A stretch of 35,384 bases of DNA from Desulfobacula sp. (GTDB taxonomy: Bacteria; Desulfobacterota; Desulfobacteria; Desulfobacterales; Desulfobacteraceae). Positions 16,978 to 29,078 of the stretch are shown in pieces. A program made the translations under genes and the position numbers. A model generated the notes under the pieces. That model ran no database searches and had not been told where the DNA came from. It worked only from the letters and a program-made list of their open reading frames with translations. The DNA is taken from the NCBI GenBank assembly GCA_012031875.1, contig JAAUSZ010000018.1:1-35384 (forward strand), written 5' to 3'. How positions within the stretch are numbered: position 1 is the first letter of the stretch; each line of letters begins with the position of its first letter.

Positions 16978-17847
16978 TTATTTCTTAAATTGGTAAAACA
17001 CCGAGTTGAGATATTTTTGAGAGGCGAAAAGATCGGTATCATTGGTCAGGGATTCCGTTGATCCGATCAAAAGATATCCGTCCGGTTCAAGGACTTTTGA
17101 GATATTCTCGTAAATTCTTTTGCGGTCCTCGGTTGTAAAATAGATCATGACATTCCTGCACAGGACAATATCAAATTTTCCAAGGCCCACAAAGGGTTTC
17201 ATGAGATTCATTTTTTTAAACTGGGCCATGACCCGGACCTCGTCTTTGATCTTGAACCGGTCTTCCTTTGGTTCAAAATACCGGTTCAGCCGTCTTGGAT
17301 CAAGACCCCTGGCGACTTCGAATTTATTGTACAGTCCATAGCTGGCATAGGCGATGGCGGCATCGGATATATCCGTTCCAAAAAGATGGATATTGTATTT
17401 ATCCATGGTCACCCCCATCTCGATAAGGGTCATGGCGATGCTGTAAATTTCCTGGCCCGTGGAATTGGCCGCGCTCCAGAGCCGGATGACGGGTTTGGCG
17501 GAGTGGCGCTGGGTTCTTTTGTCAATCAGGTCCGGAAGGATTTTATATTGCAATAATTCAAAAGGGGATTTATCCCGGAAAAAATAGGTTTCATTGGTGG
17601 AGATGGCGTCGATGATATCGTTTTCAATCTCTTTTTTGAAATCCGTTTTCGCCTTGTGAAGCAGTTCTGCATAGGACGAGGCCCTATACTTTGCCAGCAG
17701 CGGATTCAACCGGGTTTCAAGCAGATATTCCTTGCCGGTGTCAAGGGCGATCCCGGAAATATCAAGAATGTATTTAGAAAAGGTTTTAAATTCTTCCGGA
17801 CTTACCGTAATTTTTGCCATAGCTGAAGCCGATATTAAATTTGACAT
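16978..17847 (-). CDS. cheR: Chemotaxis protein methyltransferase CheR
   Basis: 289-aa SAM-dependent methyltransferase that methylates glutamates on chemoreceptors. The N-terminal helical domain is followed by ISTNETYFFRDKSPFELL and the SAM-binding site WSAANSTGQEIYSIAM (Asn where many CheR have Cys). HLFGTDISDAAIAYA and the family motif IVLCRNVMIYFTTEDR follow, ending in YLLIGSTESL. It has no TPR extension and no C-terminal receptor-tethering peptide. ATG 17847 is used; Met10 (MAKITVSPEEF) is an equally plausible start, since neither has a clear ribosome site. The gene starts 4 nt after cheB ends, so translation is probably coupled. Confidence 0.93.
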   Translation of the reverse strand: MSNLISASAMAKITVSPEEFKTFSKYILDISGIALDTGKEYLLETRLNPLLAKYRASSYAELLHKAKTDFKKEIENDIIDAISTNETYFFRDKSPFELLQYKILPDLIDKRTQRHSAKPVIRLWSAANSTGQEIYSIAMTLIEMGVTMDKYNIHLFGTDISDAAIAYASYGLYNKFEVARGLDPRRLNRYFEPKEDRFKIKDEVRVMAQFKKMNLMKPFVGLGKFDIVLCRNVMIYFTTEDRKRIYENISKVLEPDGYLLIGSTESLTNDTDLFASQKYLNSVFYQFKK

Positions 17848-17851
17848 ATTA

Positions 17852-18937
17852 TCAGATTACTGTTTTGATAATTTCTTCAGCAATCTTATCCAATGGGACC
17901 ACAACATCGGCAAGGCCGGATTCAATGGGTTCCTTGGGCATCCCGTATACCGTGCAGGTCTCCTCGTTCTGGGCGATGACAAAGCTTCCGTTGTTTTTCA
18001 TCTGCACCAGTCCTTTTGAGCCGTCGGAGCCCATTCCCGTCATAATGACACCGGTTGACCGGCCCACATAATACTGGGCAATGGACCTGAACAGATAGTC
18101 CACCGAAGGTTTGCAGGAATTTTCCGGCGGATCATCGGTGATTTTAATTTTTCGGGTAAGGCCGTCTGCACCGGCAATAATTTTCATCTGTTTTCCGCCC
18201 GGTGCGATATAGATTTTTCCGGGTTCGATGGTATCCCCGTTTTCAGCTTCCTTGACGTGAAGAGCAGATTTATTGTTCAGGCTGTTGGCAAGGGAAGCTG
18301 TGAACAAAGGGGGCATATGCTGCACAATCAATACAGGGGCCTTTAGATTGCCCGGGAGCATGGGGATCATCCGGGTCAGGGCATTGGGGCCGCCTGTTGA
18401 AATCCCGATGCCCACAATTTCCGATTTGGACCGGGCGGCCGGTTTCTGGACCAGGGGTATTTTGGGCTTATCCGCCGCATCATTTAAGGGTTTGGGCTGA
18501 ACCTTTTCGTGAATTTTGAATCTTGTTTCTTTTTGCCTTTTCAGGGTATTGACAATGGGTAAGATGGCGTCTCTGACTTTTTCCATGTTCTCAGCCATTT
18601 TACCCTCATCCGGTTTGGGGACAAAGTCAAAAGCACCCAGTTCCAGCGCTTTGATGGTCATTTCACTGCCATGCCGGGTCAGGGTGGACAGCATGATGAC
18701 CACCGGGGGATGGGGCCTGTTCTTCAGGGCCTGGAGGACTTCAATACCGTTTAATTCCGGCATCTCAATATCCAGGGTGATAAAATCGGGTTTCAGGGAT
18801 TCGATTTTGGATAAAGCGATTTTCCCGTTATTGGCTGCGCCCACAACCTCAACAAAGGGGATTTCCTTTAAAACATCCCCCACTATTTTCCGGTAGACTA
18901 TGGTATCGTCAATAACAATTGCCCTGAGCTTCTCCAT
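17852..18937 (-). CDS. cheB: Chemotaxis response regulator protein-glutamate methylesterase CheB
   Basis: 361 aa. The N-terminal receiver domain has Asp10-Asp11 and phospho-acceptor Asp56 (FITLDIEMPELNG). The linker is Lys/Pro rich (about residues 133-172). The C-terminal methylesterase has the catalytic triad Ser180 (GIGISTGG), His207 (QHMPP) and Asp305 (TGMGSDG). It removes methyl groups from, or deamidates, chemoreceptors, opposing CheR, and is activated by CheA phosphorylation. The start codon shares one base with the cheW stop (TAATG). The complete triad and receiver residues indicate an active enzyme. Confidence 0.95.
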   Translation of the reverse strand: MEKLRAIVIDDTIVYRKIVGDVLKEIPFVEVVGAANNGKIALSKIESLKPDFITLDIEMPELNGIEVLQALKNRPHPPVVIMLSTLTRHGSEMTIKALELGAFDFVPKPDEGKMAENMEKVRDAILPIVNTLKRQKETRFKIHEKVQPKPLNDAADKPKIPLVQKPAARSKSEIVGIGISTGGPNALTRMIPMLPGNLKAPVLIVQHMPPLFTASLANSLNNKSALHVKEAENGDTIEPGKIYIAPGGKQMKIIAGADGLTRKIKITDDPPENSCKPSVDYLFRSIAQYYVGRSTGVIMTGMGSDGSKGLVQMKNNGSFVIAQNEETCTVYGMPKEPIESGLADVVVPLDKIAEEIIKTVI

Positions 18938-19386
18938 TATTCTTTCAGAACCTCATCAATATCCAGGATTCCGATCAATTGTTTGTCGGTTTTTAAAACC
19001 CCCTTGAAAAATTTGCCTTTGACGTTGCCGATATTGGAAGGGGAGGGTTCAATACTGTCTTTATGGGCCGAGACCACATCGCTGATGGAATCAATCAGAA
19101 GGCCGATATGCTCGTCCTCTGAATTGACAATGATATTCCTGCTGTCTTTTGTCTTGTTGACGGAATCCAGGCCCAGTTTTTTACCCAGGTCGATAATCGT
19201 GACGATCCGTCCCCTCAGGTTCAGGATGCCCTCAATATAGTCCGGAGCCTGGGGAACCTTGGTGATTTCAAAGTGTTTATTGATCTCCTGGATATTCAGG
19301 ATATTGATCCCGCAAAGGGCCCCCCCGACATAGAAGGTGGAGAATTCTAATTCGTCTGAAAAAGTCTCTTGGGTGATGTTGGCCAT
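18937..19386 (-). CDS. cheW: Chemotaxis coupling protein CheW
   Basis: 149-aa single-domain adaptor that bridges receptors and CheA in the signalling array. Typical CheW features are FYVGGALCGINILNIQEINK near the N-terminus, VPQAPDYIEGILNLRGRIVT (about residues 45-64) and GLLIDSISDVVSAHKDSIEP. Start ATG 19386 is preceded by GAGGAG. It lies between cheA and cheB on the same strand. CheA here already contains two CheW-like domains of its own. Confidence 0.95.
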   Translation of the reverse strand: MANITQETFSDELEFSTFYVGGALCGINILNIQEINKHFEITKVPQAPDYIEGILNLRGRIVTIIDLGKKLGLDSVNKTKDSRNIIVNSEDEHIGLLIDSISDVVSAHKDSIEPSPSNIGNVKGKFFKGVLKTDKQLIGILDIDEVLKE

Positions 19387-19416
19387 CTTTTTCTCCTCGC
19401 GTTAAACAAAATTAGG

Positions 19417-22400
19417 TTATTTGCCCAGACTCAATCTCTGCCGGACCACTTTCATGAGTTTTTCCCTGTCGAGTTTGATCTCATATTCATCAATGCCGAC
19501 CTTCTTGCCCTTTTCAATATGGGCGTCGCTGGCCAGAGAGGTGAGGGCAATCACATTCAGATGGGAATATTTCGGATCATTCTTAATCCGTTTGGTCAAC
19601 TCAAACCCGTCCATGTTGGGCATTTCAAGATCAGTGACCACGATGTCAATTTCATCCACCCTTGATTTCAGGAGTTCCCAGGCCACCAGCCCGTCCTCGG
19701 CCTCTATCACCTTAAATCCGTCATCTTCCATAAAGGTTTTCACCTGATTCCTGAAGAAAGCCGAGTCTTCGGCAAATAAAATTATTTTTTCCCCGGACTG
19801 GGCCATTTCCGCAGCCACTTTTTCTTCTTCCTTGAACCAGCCCGGATTCAGGATTTTCACCATCTCAAAGATATCCACCAGAAGGGTGGTGTGCTGGTTA
19901 ATGATCATGGAACCGGAAATGGAGGGTTGTTTGAGGGTGCTTTCATCAATCTCCAGGTTTATTTCCATGGCGTCGATGGGCGGTGTCACCATGAGACCCA
20001 GCTCTCTGTCCTTGATCTTGAATACAATGACCTCCTGCTGCTCCTTGGATTCAAGGGGTTTGAAATCCGCGACCTGTGATAATTCATAGAGCGGCAGGGC
20101 CCCTCCCCGGTACTGAACGACCCTGCTGTTGCCGATCTGCTCAATGGTGGAGGCCTCAATCCGCTCAATCCGCTCGACAAGGTTGAGTGGTGCGGCAAAG
20201 TATTCGGATTCGGAATTTTTAAATGTCAGCAATGCAGCCTTGTCCTTTGCCGCTGCAGCGGCTTCTTCCGCGGCCCTGGTCATCTGCCCGGCCTCGGAGA
20301 CCGCAGATAGTTCGGCCATCTGGGCAAGGTTTGAAATATCCAGAATCAAGGCCACCTTGCCGTCCCCCATAATGGTGGCCCCGGCATAGGCCGTACATTT
20401 TTTCAGGTGTCTGCCCACGGGTTTTACAACGATTTCTTCCGAGTCATGCAGTTTGTCCACCACCAGGCCGTATTTGAAGGCGCCTGCCGAAACAACGGCA
20501 ATATTGATGGCGCTTGTTGAATGATACCGGCGGTCCCCCGGCTTTCGCTGCGGGAAATCCGCGTCGCCGGCCCCGGTATCCAGGACCACCCCTTCTTCGG
20601 TGATGAGGTGTTGCCTGGACCTTCTATCTGCCAGATTCTCCCGTCTTTCAGGCAATTCTTCGCCGGCCCCGGGATCATGATAGGTCTTTTCAATGCCGAG
20701 CATTTCGGCAAGATTGAGCAGGGGCAGAAGCTCTCCCCTGAGCCTGACCACGGCGGCGTCCCCGACTTTTTCAATTTTTTCCTTGACCTGGGCTGCCGGG
20801 ATTCTCAGCAATTCATTGAGATTGACCTGGGGAACAGCGTATCTTTCATTGCCCACCGAGGTGATCTGGCTTGGGATAATGGCCAGGGTCAAAGGCAGTT
20901 TGATCTGGATATCGGTTCCCTGTCCGGGAACGGAATCCAGCTCGATGATACCGCCGAGATTGCTGATATTGGTCACCACCACATCCATGCCCACACCCCG
21001 GCCGGAAACATCGGTCACCTCCTTTGCCGTAGAAAAACCAGGCAGAAAAATGAGTTCCATCTTCTGCTTGTCTGACATTTCAGAAATCTGCTGCTCGGAG
21101 ATCAGATTTTTTTCAACGGCTGAATTGGCGATTTTATTCGGATGCAGTCCTCTTCCGTCATCGGAAATCACAATATTCACCTGCCCGGCTTCGTGGAAGG
21201 CTTTTAATATGATTTTTCCATTGGGTTGTTTTCCCATCTGCTCTCTTTCCAAGGCGGTTTCAATGCCGTGATCCACGGAGTTCCGGATCAGATGGGTCAA
21301 GGGGTCATTGATGGATTCCAGGATGGTTTTATCCAGCTCTACATCTTTTCCTTCAATGATCAGGTCAATGGATTTTCCGAGCTGATGGGACAGATCCCGG
21401 ACCACCCGCGTGAATTTATTCAGGATATTGGCGATGGGCTGCATTCTGGTCCGCATGATGGCTTCCTGGAGTTCGGAAGTGATCATGTCGATTCTCTGGC
21501 TGGATAATTCAGTGGCTTTCTGGTTTGAGGAATTGATGCCCTGGAGCAATTGGTTCCGGCTTAACACAAGTTCGCCGGCAAGGTTCATCAGGGTGTCCAG
21601 AAGCCCGACATTGACCCGTAATGAGGATTGGGGCTTGGCGCCTGCATTTGCCTCTTTTTCTGCAGCGGTCTGGGCGTCTTCCTCATTTTCCTCTGTTCTT
21701 TTAATTTCTTTGACCGCGGGGACGGCTACCGGTTTTGTTTTTTGGTTCTCAATCCCCGCTGATTTTACCGCTTTCCGGGTCGCCTGGGGTACGGCGGCCT
21801 TCTTTGTTTTTAAGGGTTTCATGACAGGAGGCTCTTCACCGGGAGTTCTATCCGCGGCAGTGACAACCATCTGGTCTGAAACCGCATGAATATATTGTTT
21901 TTTGATATCAAACAGGGTTTCCGTCATATCATATTCGATAATGGAGGCGAAAAGAACCTGGAACGGTATCCTACCGGGCACATCGTTTTCATTCAGGGTA
22001 CCCACGGAATCGAAATCAATCCTGGAGTCGATGATGACCCCTGTTTTCTGCAGGCTGTTCAGCACTTCAATGGGGTTTTTATCTTTTCGCTGAATATCAT
22101 GAATCAGGTCATATTCAACCAGGAAAAGATTTTTGCCCTCGGATTTATATTGTTCCATTTCAAAAAGCGATACCTGGGGAAAGATTCTTCCATCAGGAAG
22201 AGCAATATCGACAATCTTGGACACCATATCCTTTTTTTCTTCCGGCACCGAAGCCTTTGTAATATTCTCAAGGGCGCTGATATGATGGGAGACATCGACC
22301 TCATTGCTGGTTTCAATGTTTTTGAGCAGGTTTTCAAGTTCGTCAAACCCTTTTAATAAAACGCTGATCCTTACGGAATCCGGAATCAATTCCCTGTTCC

Positions 22401-22632
22401 GGATCAGGCCCAGTACATTTTCCAGATGGTGGGCGAGATCTTTAATAGTGGTCAACCCCATGAATCCCGCGCCGCCTTTAACCGAGTGAGCCGCTCTGAA
22501 AACATTATTCACAAGATCCAGGTCTATGTTTTCACCCGCTTCCTCAATGGTCAAAAGATCACTTTCAATATCTCCTAAATGATCAAGTGATTCTTCGATA
22601 TACATTTGTAGGGTTTCGTCATCTTCAAACAT
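19417..22632 (-). CDS. cheA: Hybrid chemotaxis histidine kinase CheA with two CheW domains and receiver
   Basis: About 1071 aa; standard CheA is about 650. The Hpt domain carries phospho-His49 in FRAAHSVKGGAGFMG. A linker rich in Lys, Ala and Glu spans about 265-335. The dimerisation helices contain LLDTLMNLAGELVLSRNQLL. The ATPase shows the N-box HLIRNSVDHGIE (His447, Asn451), DDGRGL (Asp491) and GFSTAKEVTDVSGRGVGMD. Two CheW-like regions follow (about 580-770 and 800-930). A C-terminal receiver from about 948 has Asp1001 in VVTDLEMPNMDGFEL. Start ATG 22632 is preceded by AGGAG; the in-frame ATG at 22683 lacks a ribosome site. First gene of the che operon, downstream of a plausible promoter. 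No separate cheY and no chemoreceptor gene is in the window. Confidence 0.93.
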   Translation of the reverse strand: MFEDDETLQMYIEESLDHLGDIESDLLTIEEAGENIDLDLVNNVFRAAHSVKGGAGFMGLTTIKDLAHHLENVLGLIRNRELIPDSVRISVLLKGFDELENLLKNIETSNEVDVSHHISALENITKASVPEEKKDMVSKIVDIALPDGRIFPQVSLFEMEQYKSEGKNLFLVEYDLIHDIQRKDKNPIEVLNSLQKTGVIIDSRIDFDSVGTLNENDVPGRIPFQVLFASIIEYDMTETLFDIKKQYIHAVSDQMVVTAADRTPGEEPPVMKPLKTKKAAVPQATRKAVKSAGIENQKTKPVAVPAVKEIKRTEENEEDAQTAAEKEANAGAKPQSSLRVNVGLLDTLMNLAGELVLSRNQLLQGINSSNQKATELSSQRIDMITSELQEAIMRTRMQPIANILNKFTRVVRDLSHQLGKSIDLIIEGKDVELDKTILESINDPLTHLIRNSVDHGIETALEREQMGKQPNGKIILKAFHEAGQVNIVISDDGRGLHPNKIANSAVEKNLISEQQISEMSDKQKMELIFLPGFSTAKEVTDVSGRGVGMDVVVTNISNLGGIIELDSVPGQGTDIQIKLPLTLAIIPSQITSVGNERYAVPQVNLNELLRIPAAQVKEKIEKVGDAAVVRLRGELLPLLNLAEMLGIEKTYHDPGAGEELPERRENLADRRSRQHLITEEGVVLDTGAGDADFPQRKPGDRRYHSTSAINIAVVSAGAFKYGLVVDKLHDSEEIVVKPVGRHLKKCTAYAGATIMGDGKVALILDISNLAQMAELSAVSEAGQMTRAAEEAAAAAKDKAALLTFKNSESEYFAAPLNLVERIERIEASTIEQIGNSRVVQYRGGALPLYELSQVADFKPLESKEQQEVIVFKIKDRELGLMVTPPIDAMEINLEIDESTLKQPSISGSMIINQHTTLLVDIFEMVKILNPGWFKEEEKVAAEMAQSGEKIILFAEDSAFFRNQVKTFMEDDGFKVIEAEDGLVAWELLKSRVDEIDIVVTDLEMPNMDGFELTKRIKNDPKYSHLNVIALTSLASDAHIEKGKKVGIDEYEIKLDREKLMKVVRQRLSLGK

Positions 22633-22699
22633 ATCAAATCTCCTGAAAGGGTTGTAACGCTGAAATGATTTTAAATAGTCCAATACCTCTTATTGCAGC

Positions 22700-22728
22700 A
22701 ATTTACAGAAGATATCATCAAAAGTCAA
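22700..22728 (-). promoter_or_regulatory. Sigma-70-type promoter for the che operon
   Basis: Read on the minus strand: TTGACT (22728-22723), a 17-nt spacer, TAAATT (22705-22700). The -35 matches the consensus at 5 of 6 positions and the -10 at 4 of 6, with ideal spacing. It lies in the 125-nt gap between trhP and cheA, about 70 nt before the chosen cheA start. Confidence 0.55.
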
Positions 22729-22757
22729 ACCCGGAATGCTGAAATAGGGGGACAAAA

Positions 22758-23990
22758 TTAAATTTTTCGCACAATATCATTCACCCGGCAACCGATTTCG
22801 ATTTTCATCAGAACGGTGGTATTGGGTTTGGCAGAGGCAATAGGATTACCCTGGAGATCTGTAAGTTCCAAAACCCTCACAGGCTTTGGGTTTCCATCGG
22901 GAGACAGGATTTCAATGAGGTCCCCGAGGCTGACCTTGTTCCGGATCTCTACGATATATTTCCGGTCCTCGCCGATCCCGGCAATTTTTCCGACGAAACC
23001 GTGGATTTCCCCTTTACGGCGGTTATCATAGTTTTGGAGTCTTTCGCCGGGCGTATCAAAATAGAACCCGGTGCAATATTCCCGGTGAAACACCCGGAAA
23101 AGCTCGGAAAGCCATTCCGGGTCCGTTTTATAGGTCTCCGGCGACCGGAGATAGTTGTCAATGGCATTTCGATAGGTTTTGACGACAGAGGCAAGATAGT
23201 TGATCCCCTTCATGCGGCCTTCAATTTTAAGGGAGGTGATGCCGGCCTGGATCAGTTCCGGGATGTGCTCAATCATGCACAGGTCCCTGGAATTGAAAAT
23301 ATAGGTTCCTCTCCCGTCTTCCGCGACCGGATGGTATTGATCCGGCCGCAGTTCTTCCACCACCGCGTATTTCCAGCGGCAGGGGTGGCTGCAAAGGCCC
23401 CGGTTGCTGTCCCGCCCGCTTAAAAAACTGCTGAGAAGACAGCGGCCGGAATAGGAAATGCACAGGGCCCCGTGGATAAAAGTTTCTGTTTCCATGGGGG
23501 AACGGCTGGCAATTTCCCGGATTTCGCTTAAGGATAACTCCCTTGCCAGGTTGACCCGTTTCACGCCGAGGCCGTGCCAGAATTTTACAGCATTGATGTT
23601 TGTGGTATTGGCCTGGGTGCTGAGGTGGATGGGGATTTGGGGGATGATGTCCCTTGCCAGCAGGATGATTCCGGGATCGGAGATGATAACGGCATCGGGC
23701 CCGATCTCTCCTGCTTGTGATAAAAAATCCCTGATTTTTTCCTGTTCGTGGTTTCGTGAATAGATATTACAGGCAAGGTAGACCTTAACCTGATGCTGAT
23801 GGGCAAAGGCAACGGCTTTGAAAAGCTCGGCCCTGGAAAAATTGTCTGAAAAATTTCTCAGGCTGAAGTCTTCCCCGGCCAGATAGACCGCGTCCGCGCC
23901 GTAATGGATGGCAATTTCAAGTTTTTCAAAATTACCGGCCGGCGCCAGAAGTTCAGGCTTAACCCGTGCTGCTGTAAAAATTTTCGGCAT
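22758..23990 (-). CDS. trhP: U32 family protein, TrhP-like tRNA U34 hydroxylation enzyme
   Basis: About 410 aa, strongly like E. coli TrhP (YegQ), which acts with prephenate in 5-hydroxyuridine formation at tRNA position 34. Matching segments are VKPELLAPAG, YGADAVYLAG, IHLSTQANTTNINAVKFWH, LARELSLSEIREI, FIHGALCISYSGRCLLSSF, RGLCSHPCRWKY, YIFNSRDLCMIEHI and SLKIEGRMKG. The clustered cysteines suit the iron-sulfur site expected in this group. A C-terminal U32 beta domain follows. The start is uncertain: ATG 23990 (MPKIF) or ATG 23996, whose A is also the last base of the tRNA CCA. It is immediately downstream of tRNA-Arg and probably shares its transcript. Confidence 0.88.
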   Translation of the reverse strand: MPKIFTAARVKPELLAPAGNFEKLEIAIHYGADAVYLAGEDFSLRNFSDNFSRAELFKAVAFAHQHQVKVYLACNIYSRNHEQEKIRDFLSQAGEIGPDAVIISDPGIILLARDIIPQIPIHLSTQANTTNINAVKFWHGLGVKRVNLARELSLSEIREIASRSPMETETFIHGALCISYSGRCLLSSFLSGRDSNRGLCSHPCRWKYAVVEELRPDQYHPVAEDGRGTYIFNSRDLCMIEHIPELIQAGITSLKIEGRMKGINYLASVVKTYRNAIDNYLRSPETYKTDPEWLSELFRVFHREYCTGFYFDTPGERLQNYDNRRKGEIHGFVGKIAGIGEDRKYIVEIRNKVSLGDLIEILSPDGNPKPVRVLELTDLQGNPIASAKPNTTVLMKIEIGCRVNDIVRKI

Positions 23991-23995
23991 GATCA

Positions 23996-24070
23996 TGGTG
24001 CCCCCGGCAAGAATCGAACTTGCGCACAAGGATTAGGAATCCTATGCTCTATCCACTGAGCTACGGGGGC
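23996..24070 (-). tRNA. tRNA-Arg (anticodon CCT)
   Basis: The 75-nt minus-strand sequence folds as a full cloverleaf. The acceptor stem is GCCCCCG/CGGGGGC and the D-stem GCTC/GAGC. The anticodon stem is TAGGA/TCCTT with a mismatch at its outer pair. The anticodon loop is TTCCTAA (anticodon CCT), the T-arm GCAAG-TTCGATT-CTTGC, and the discriminator A. The CCA end is encoded. It lies 5 nt after the mltD stop and abuts the trhP start. Confidence 0.96.
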
Positions 24071-24075
24071 AAAAG

Positions 24076-25920
24076 CTATTGGACGATTAAATCCTGCCCC
24101 GGGAAAATTTTGCTTTTTTTGCTCAAATGATTCAGGGCAAGGAGCCGGTCCACAGGGATTTTATATTTTTTAGCAATGGAGGCCGGGCTGTCGCCATTCC
24201 GGACCTTGTACCGGGTCACGGTTTCCTTGGGCGGGGAGGCCTGTTTCCCGGAGGAAATGGTCAGGCTCTGGCCCACGGTTAAGGCTGTCCCGGTTAATTT
24301 GTTGGCAGCCATGATGCTTTTGGTGGTGGTGTTGAATTTTTCAGCAATAGCAAACAGGTTGTCTCCCCGCTGAACCGTATATTTCTGGGGAATTTTTGCC
24401 TTTTCAGGTTTTGCAGGCCGGGTCGCCGTTTTCGGTGTGTCCTGATCATCGGATGCATTCGGAATTCTCAATTTCCTGCCCGCGGTAAGTTTTTTGGCCT
24501 TGCCCAGGTTATTGGCGGCCATGATGGCCTCCGGGGTGGTTTTATATTTTTCTGCAATGCTGAACAGGGTTTCCTGCTTCTTCACCCGATGGGTCGTATA
24601 GGAGGACGCGGGCGGGGGAGAATAGGTTGATTTGATGGAATCGGCCTTGGACAGGAACAGATCTGCTTTTTCCTCGGGAACCCTCAACTGGTAGGTCTCT
24701 TCCGGCAGCATGGCATACCTGAGTTCCGGGTTGAGATCCAGTAATACGGATTCATCCACGCCGATTTCCTCTGCAATATCGCTGAGCCGGACCTGGTTGG
24801 TGATTTCACAGGACCGGAAGGCAATGGGGGACAGGGGCTGCTCCAGGCTGATATTATATTTTTCGAGATTATTGATGATATGAAGGGTGGCAAGGAACCT
24901 CGGGACATATCGGGCCGTTTCCCGGGGCAGCTTCTGGTAAAGATCCCAGAAATTGTCCAGGTAATTGATCTTCTGGGTCCGGATGGTGCCCAGAACCCTG
25001 CCTTCGCCGCAATTATAGGCGGCCAGGGCCGTGGTCCAGTCGCCGAACAGACCGTGAAGCTCTTTTAAGTAGCTGATGGCGGCAAGGGTCGCTTTTTCCG
25101 GATCCATGCGTTCATCTATATAATGATCCCGGTTTAATCCGAATTTATATCCGGTGGAAGGAATAAACTGCCACAATCCAAGCGCTCTGGCAGAGGAAAG
25201 CGCCCTTAATTTAAACCCGCTTTCAATCAGGGGCAGCCAGGAAATCTCTTCCGGCAGGCCTGCTTTCTTTAATTCGGAGATAATATAGGGCCGGTACCTG
25301 TAAGACCGTTCAAGGGCCTGGATAAAAAAGCCCCGCTCGGGTCCGGTCAGGCTGTTGATTTCATCCTGAACAAAATTATTCATGATGAGGGGGATTTCAT
25401 TGTGTGTCCCGTTTGCAACGGTCTGCCGGGAGGCATAGATTTCAAGGATGCGTTTGGAAATCAGGAACCGGACATCTTCCTTTTGCTGATAGAATTCAGG
25501 ATAGGTTTCCGTATCGATCTCCATGATGGAGGAATAGGCCGTATCCAGATTGCTCAGCGCGTCGTCGATCTTACCCTCTTCCCACATTTCCTGGGCTGCG
25601 TTGCAAAGTTCCAGGGCCTCATCGATTTTTTGCTGGGCAAACAGATCGGAGCTCCCATTCTCTTGGTCCGAGGGGTCATCAGAATCCGATACATCCGTTG
25701 CTTCAGGGTTATCAAGACCCGAACCGGTTGAAGAGCCGTTTCCATTATATTTTTTTGAACCCGGTCCGAAAGGTTCAAGTGTGCTGTTTGCTGCGGAAAA
25801 ACCCCGGGTGTTCGGATTGGATTTTATCGCCTGATCAGAGGTCGTGGCGTGAAATGATTGCTGGCAACCTGCAAAGATCCAAAAAAATACTGAGATGATG
25901 GCAAGTTTAGATTTTAACAT
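24076..25920 (-). CDS. mltD: Membrane-bound lytic murein transglycosylase D with three LysM domains
   Basis: 614-aa lipoprotein that cleaves peptidoglycan glycan strands with anhydro-muropeptide formation. The signal ends in the lipobox FAGC (Cys19). A Ser/Asn/Gly-rich linker runs to about 90, followed by a helical segment. The SLT domain has catalytic Glu233 in LPLIESGF, then ARALGLWQFIPSTG, TTALAAYNCGEGRV and TARYVPRFLA. Three LysM repeats for glycan binding lie at about 442-485, 515-558 and 569-613 (HRVKKQETLFSIAEKYKTT, YTVQRGDNLFAIAEKFNTT, YKVRNGDSPASIAKKYKIP). Start ATG 25920 has AAGGAGAG as ribosome site. The tRNA-Arg gene starts 5 nt after its stop. Confidence 0.93.
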   Translation of the reverse strand: MLKSKLAIISVFFWIFAGCQQSFHATTSDQAIKSNPNTRGFSAANSTLEPFGPGSKKYNGNGSSTGSGLDNPEATDVSDSDDPSDQENGSSDLFAQQKIDEALELCNAAQEMWEEGKIDDALSNLDTAYSSIMEIDTETYPEFYQQKEDVRFLISKRILEIYASRQTVANGTHNEIPLIMNNFVQDEINSLTGPERGFFIQALERSYRYRPYIISELKKAGLPEEISWLPLIESGFKLRALSSARALGLWQFIPSTGYKFGLNRDHYIDERMDPEKATLAAISYLKELHGLFGDWTTALAAYNCGEGRVLGTIRTQKINYLDNFWDLYQKLPRETARYVPRFLATLHIINNLEKYNISLEQPLSPIAFRSCEITNQVRLSDIAEEIGVDESVLLDLNPELRYAMLPEETYQLRVPEEKADLFLSKADSIKSTYSPPPASSYTTHRVKKQETLFSIAEKYKTTPEAIMAANNLGKAKKLTAGRKLRIPNASDDQDTPKTATRPAKPEKAKIPQKYTVQRGDNLFAIAEKFNTTTKSIMAANKLTGTALTVGQSLTISSGKQASPPKETVTRYKVRNGDSPASIAKKYKIPVDRLLALNHLSKKSKIFPGQDLIVQ

Positions 25921-27398
<1,478 letters not shown>

Positions 27399-27410
27399 TT
27401 GATGATATGA

Positions 27411-29075
<1,665 letters not shown>

Positions 29076-29078
29076 GTC

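Noticed and set aside
22633-22683. Longer CheA start at ATG 22683
   Set aside because: The extra 17 residues are not family-like and lack a ribosome site, whereas AGGAG precedes ATG 22632; the -10 element also lies close to 22683.
23996-24070. tRNA-Arg as integration site of a mobile element
   Set aside because: No integrase, no direct repeat of the tRNA 3' end and only housekeeping genes on both sides.
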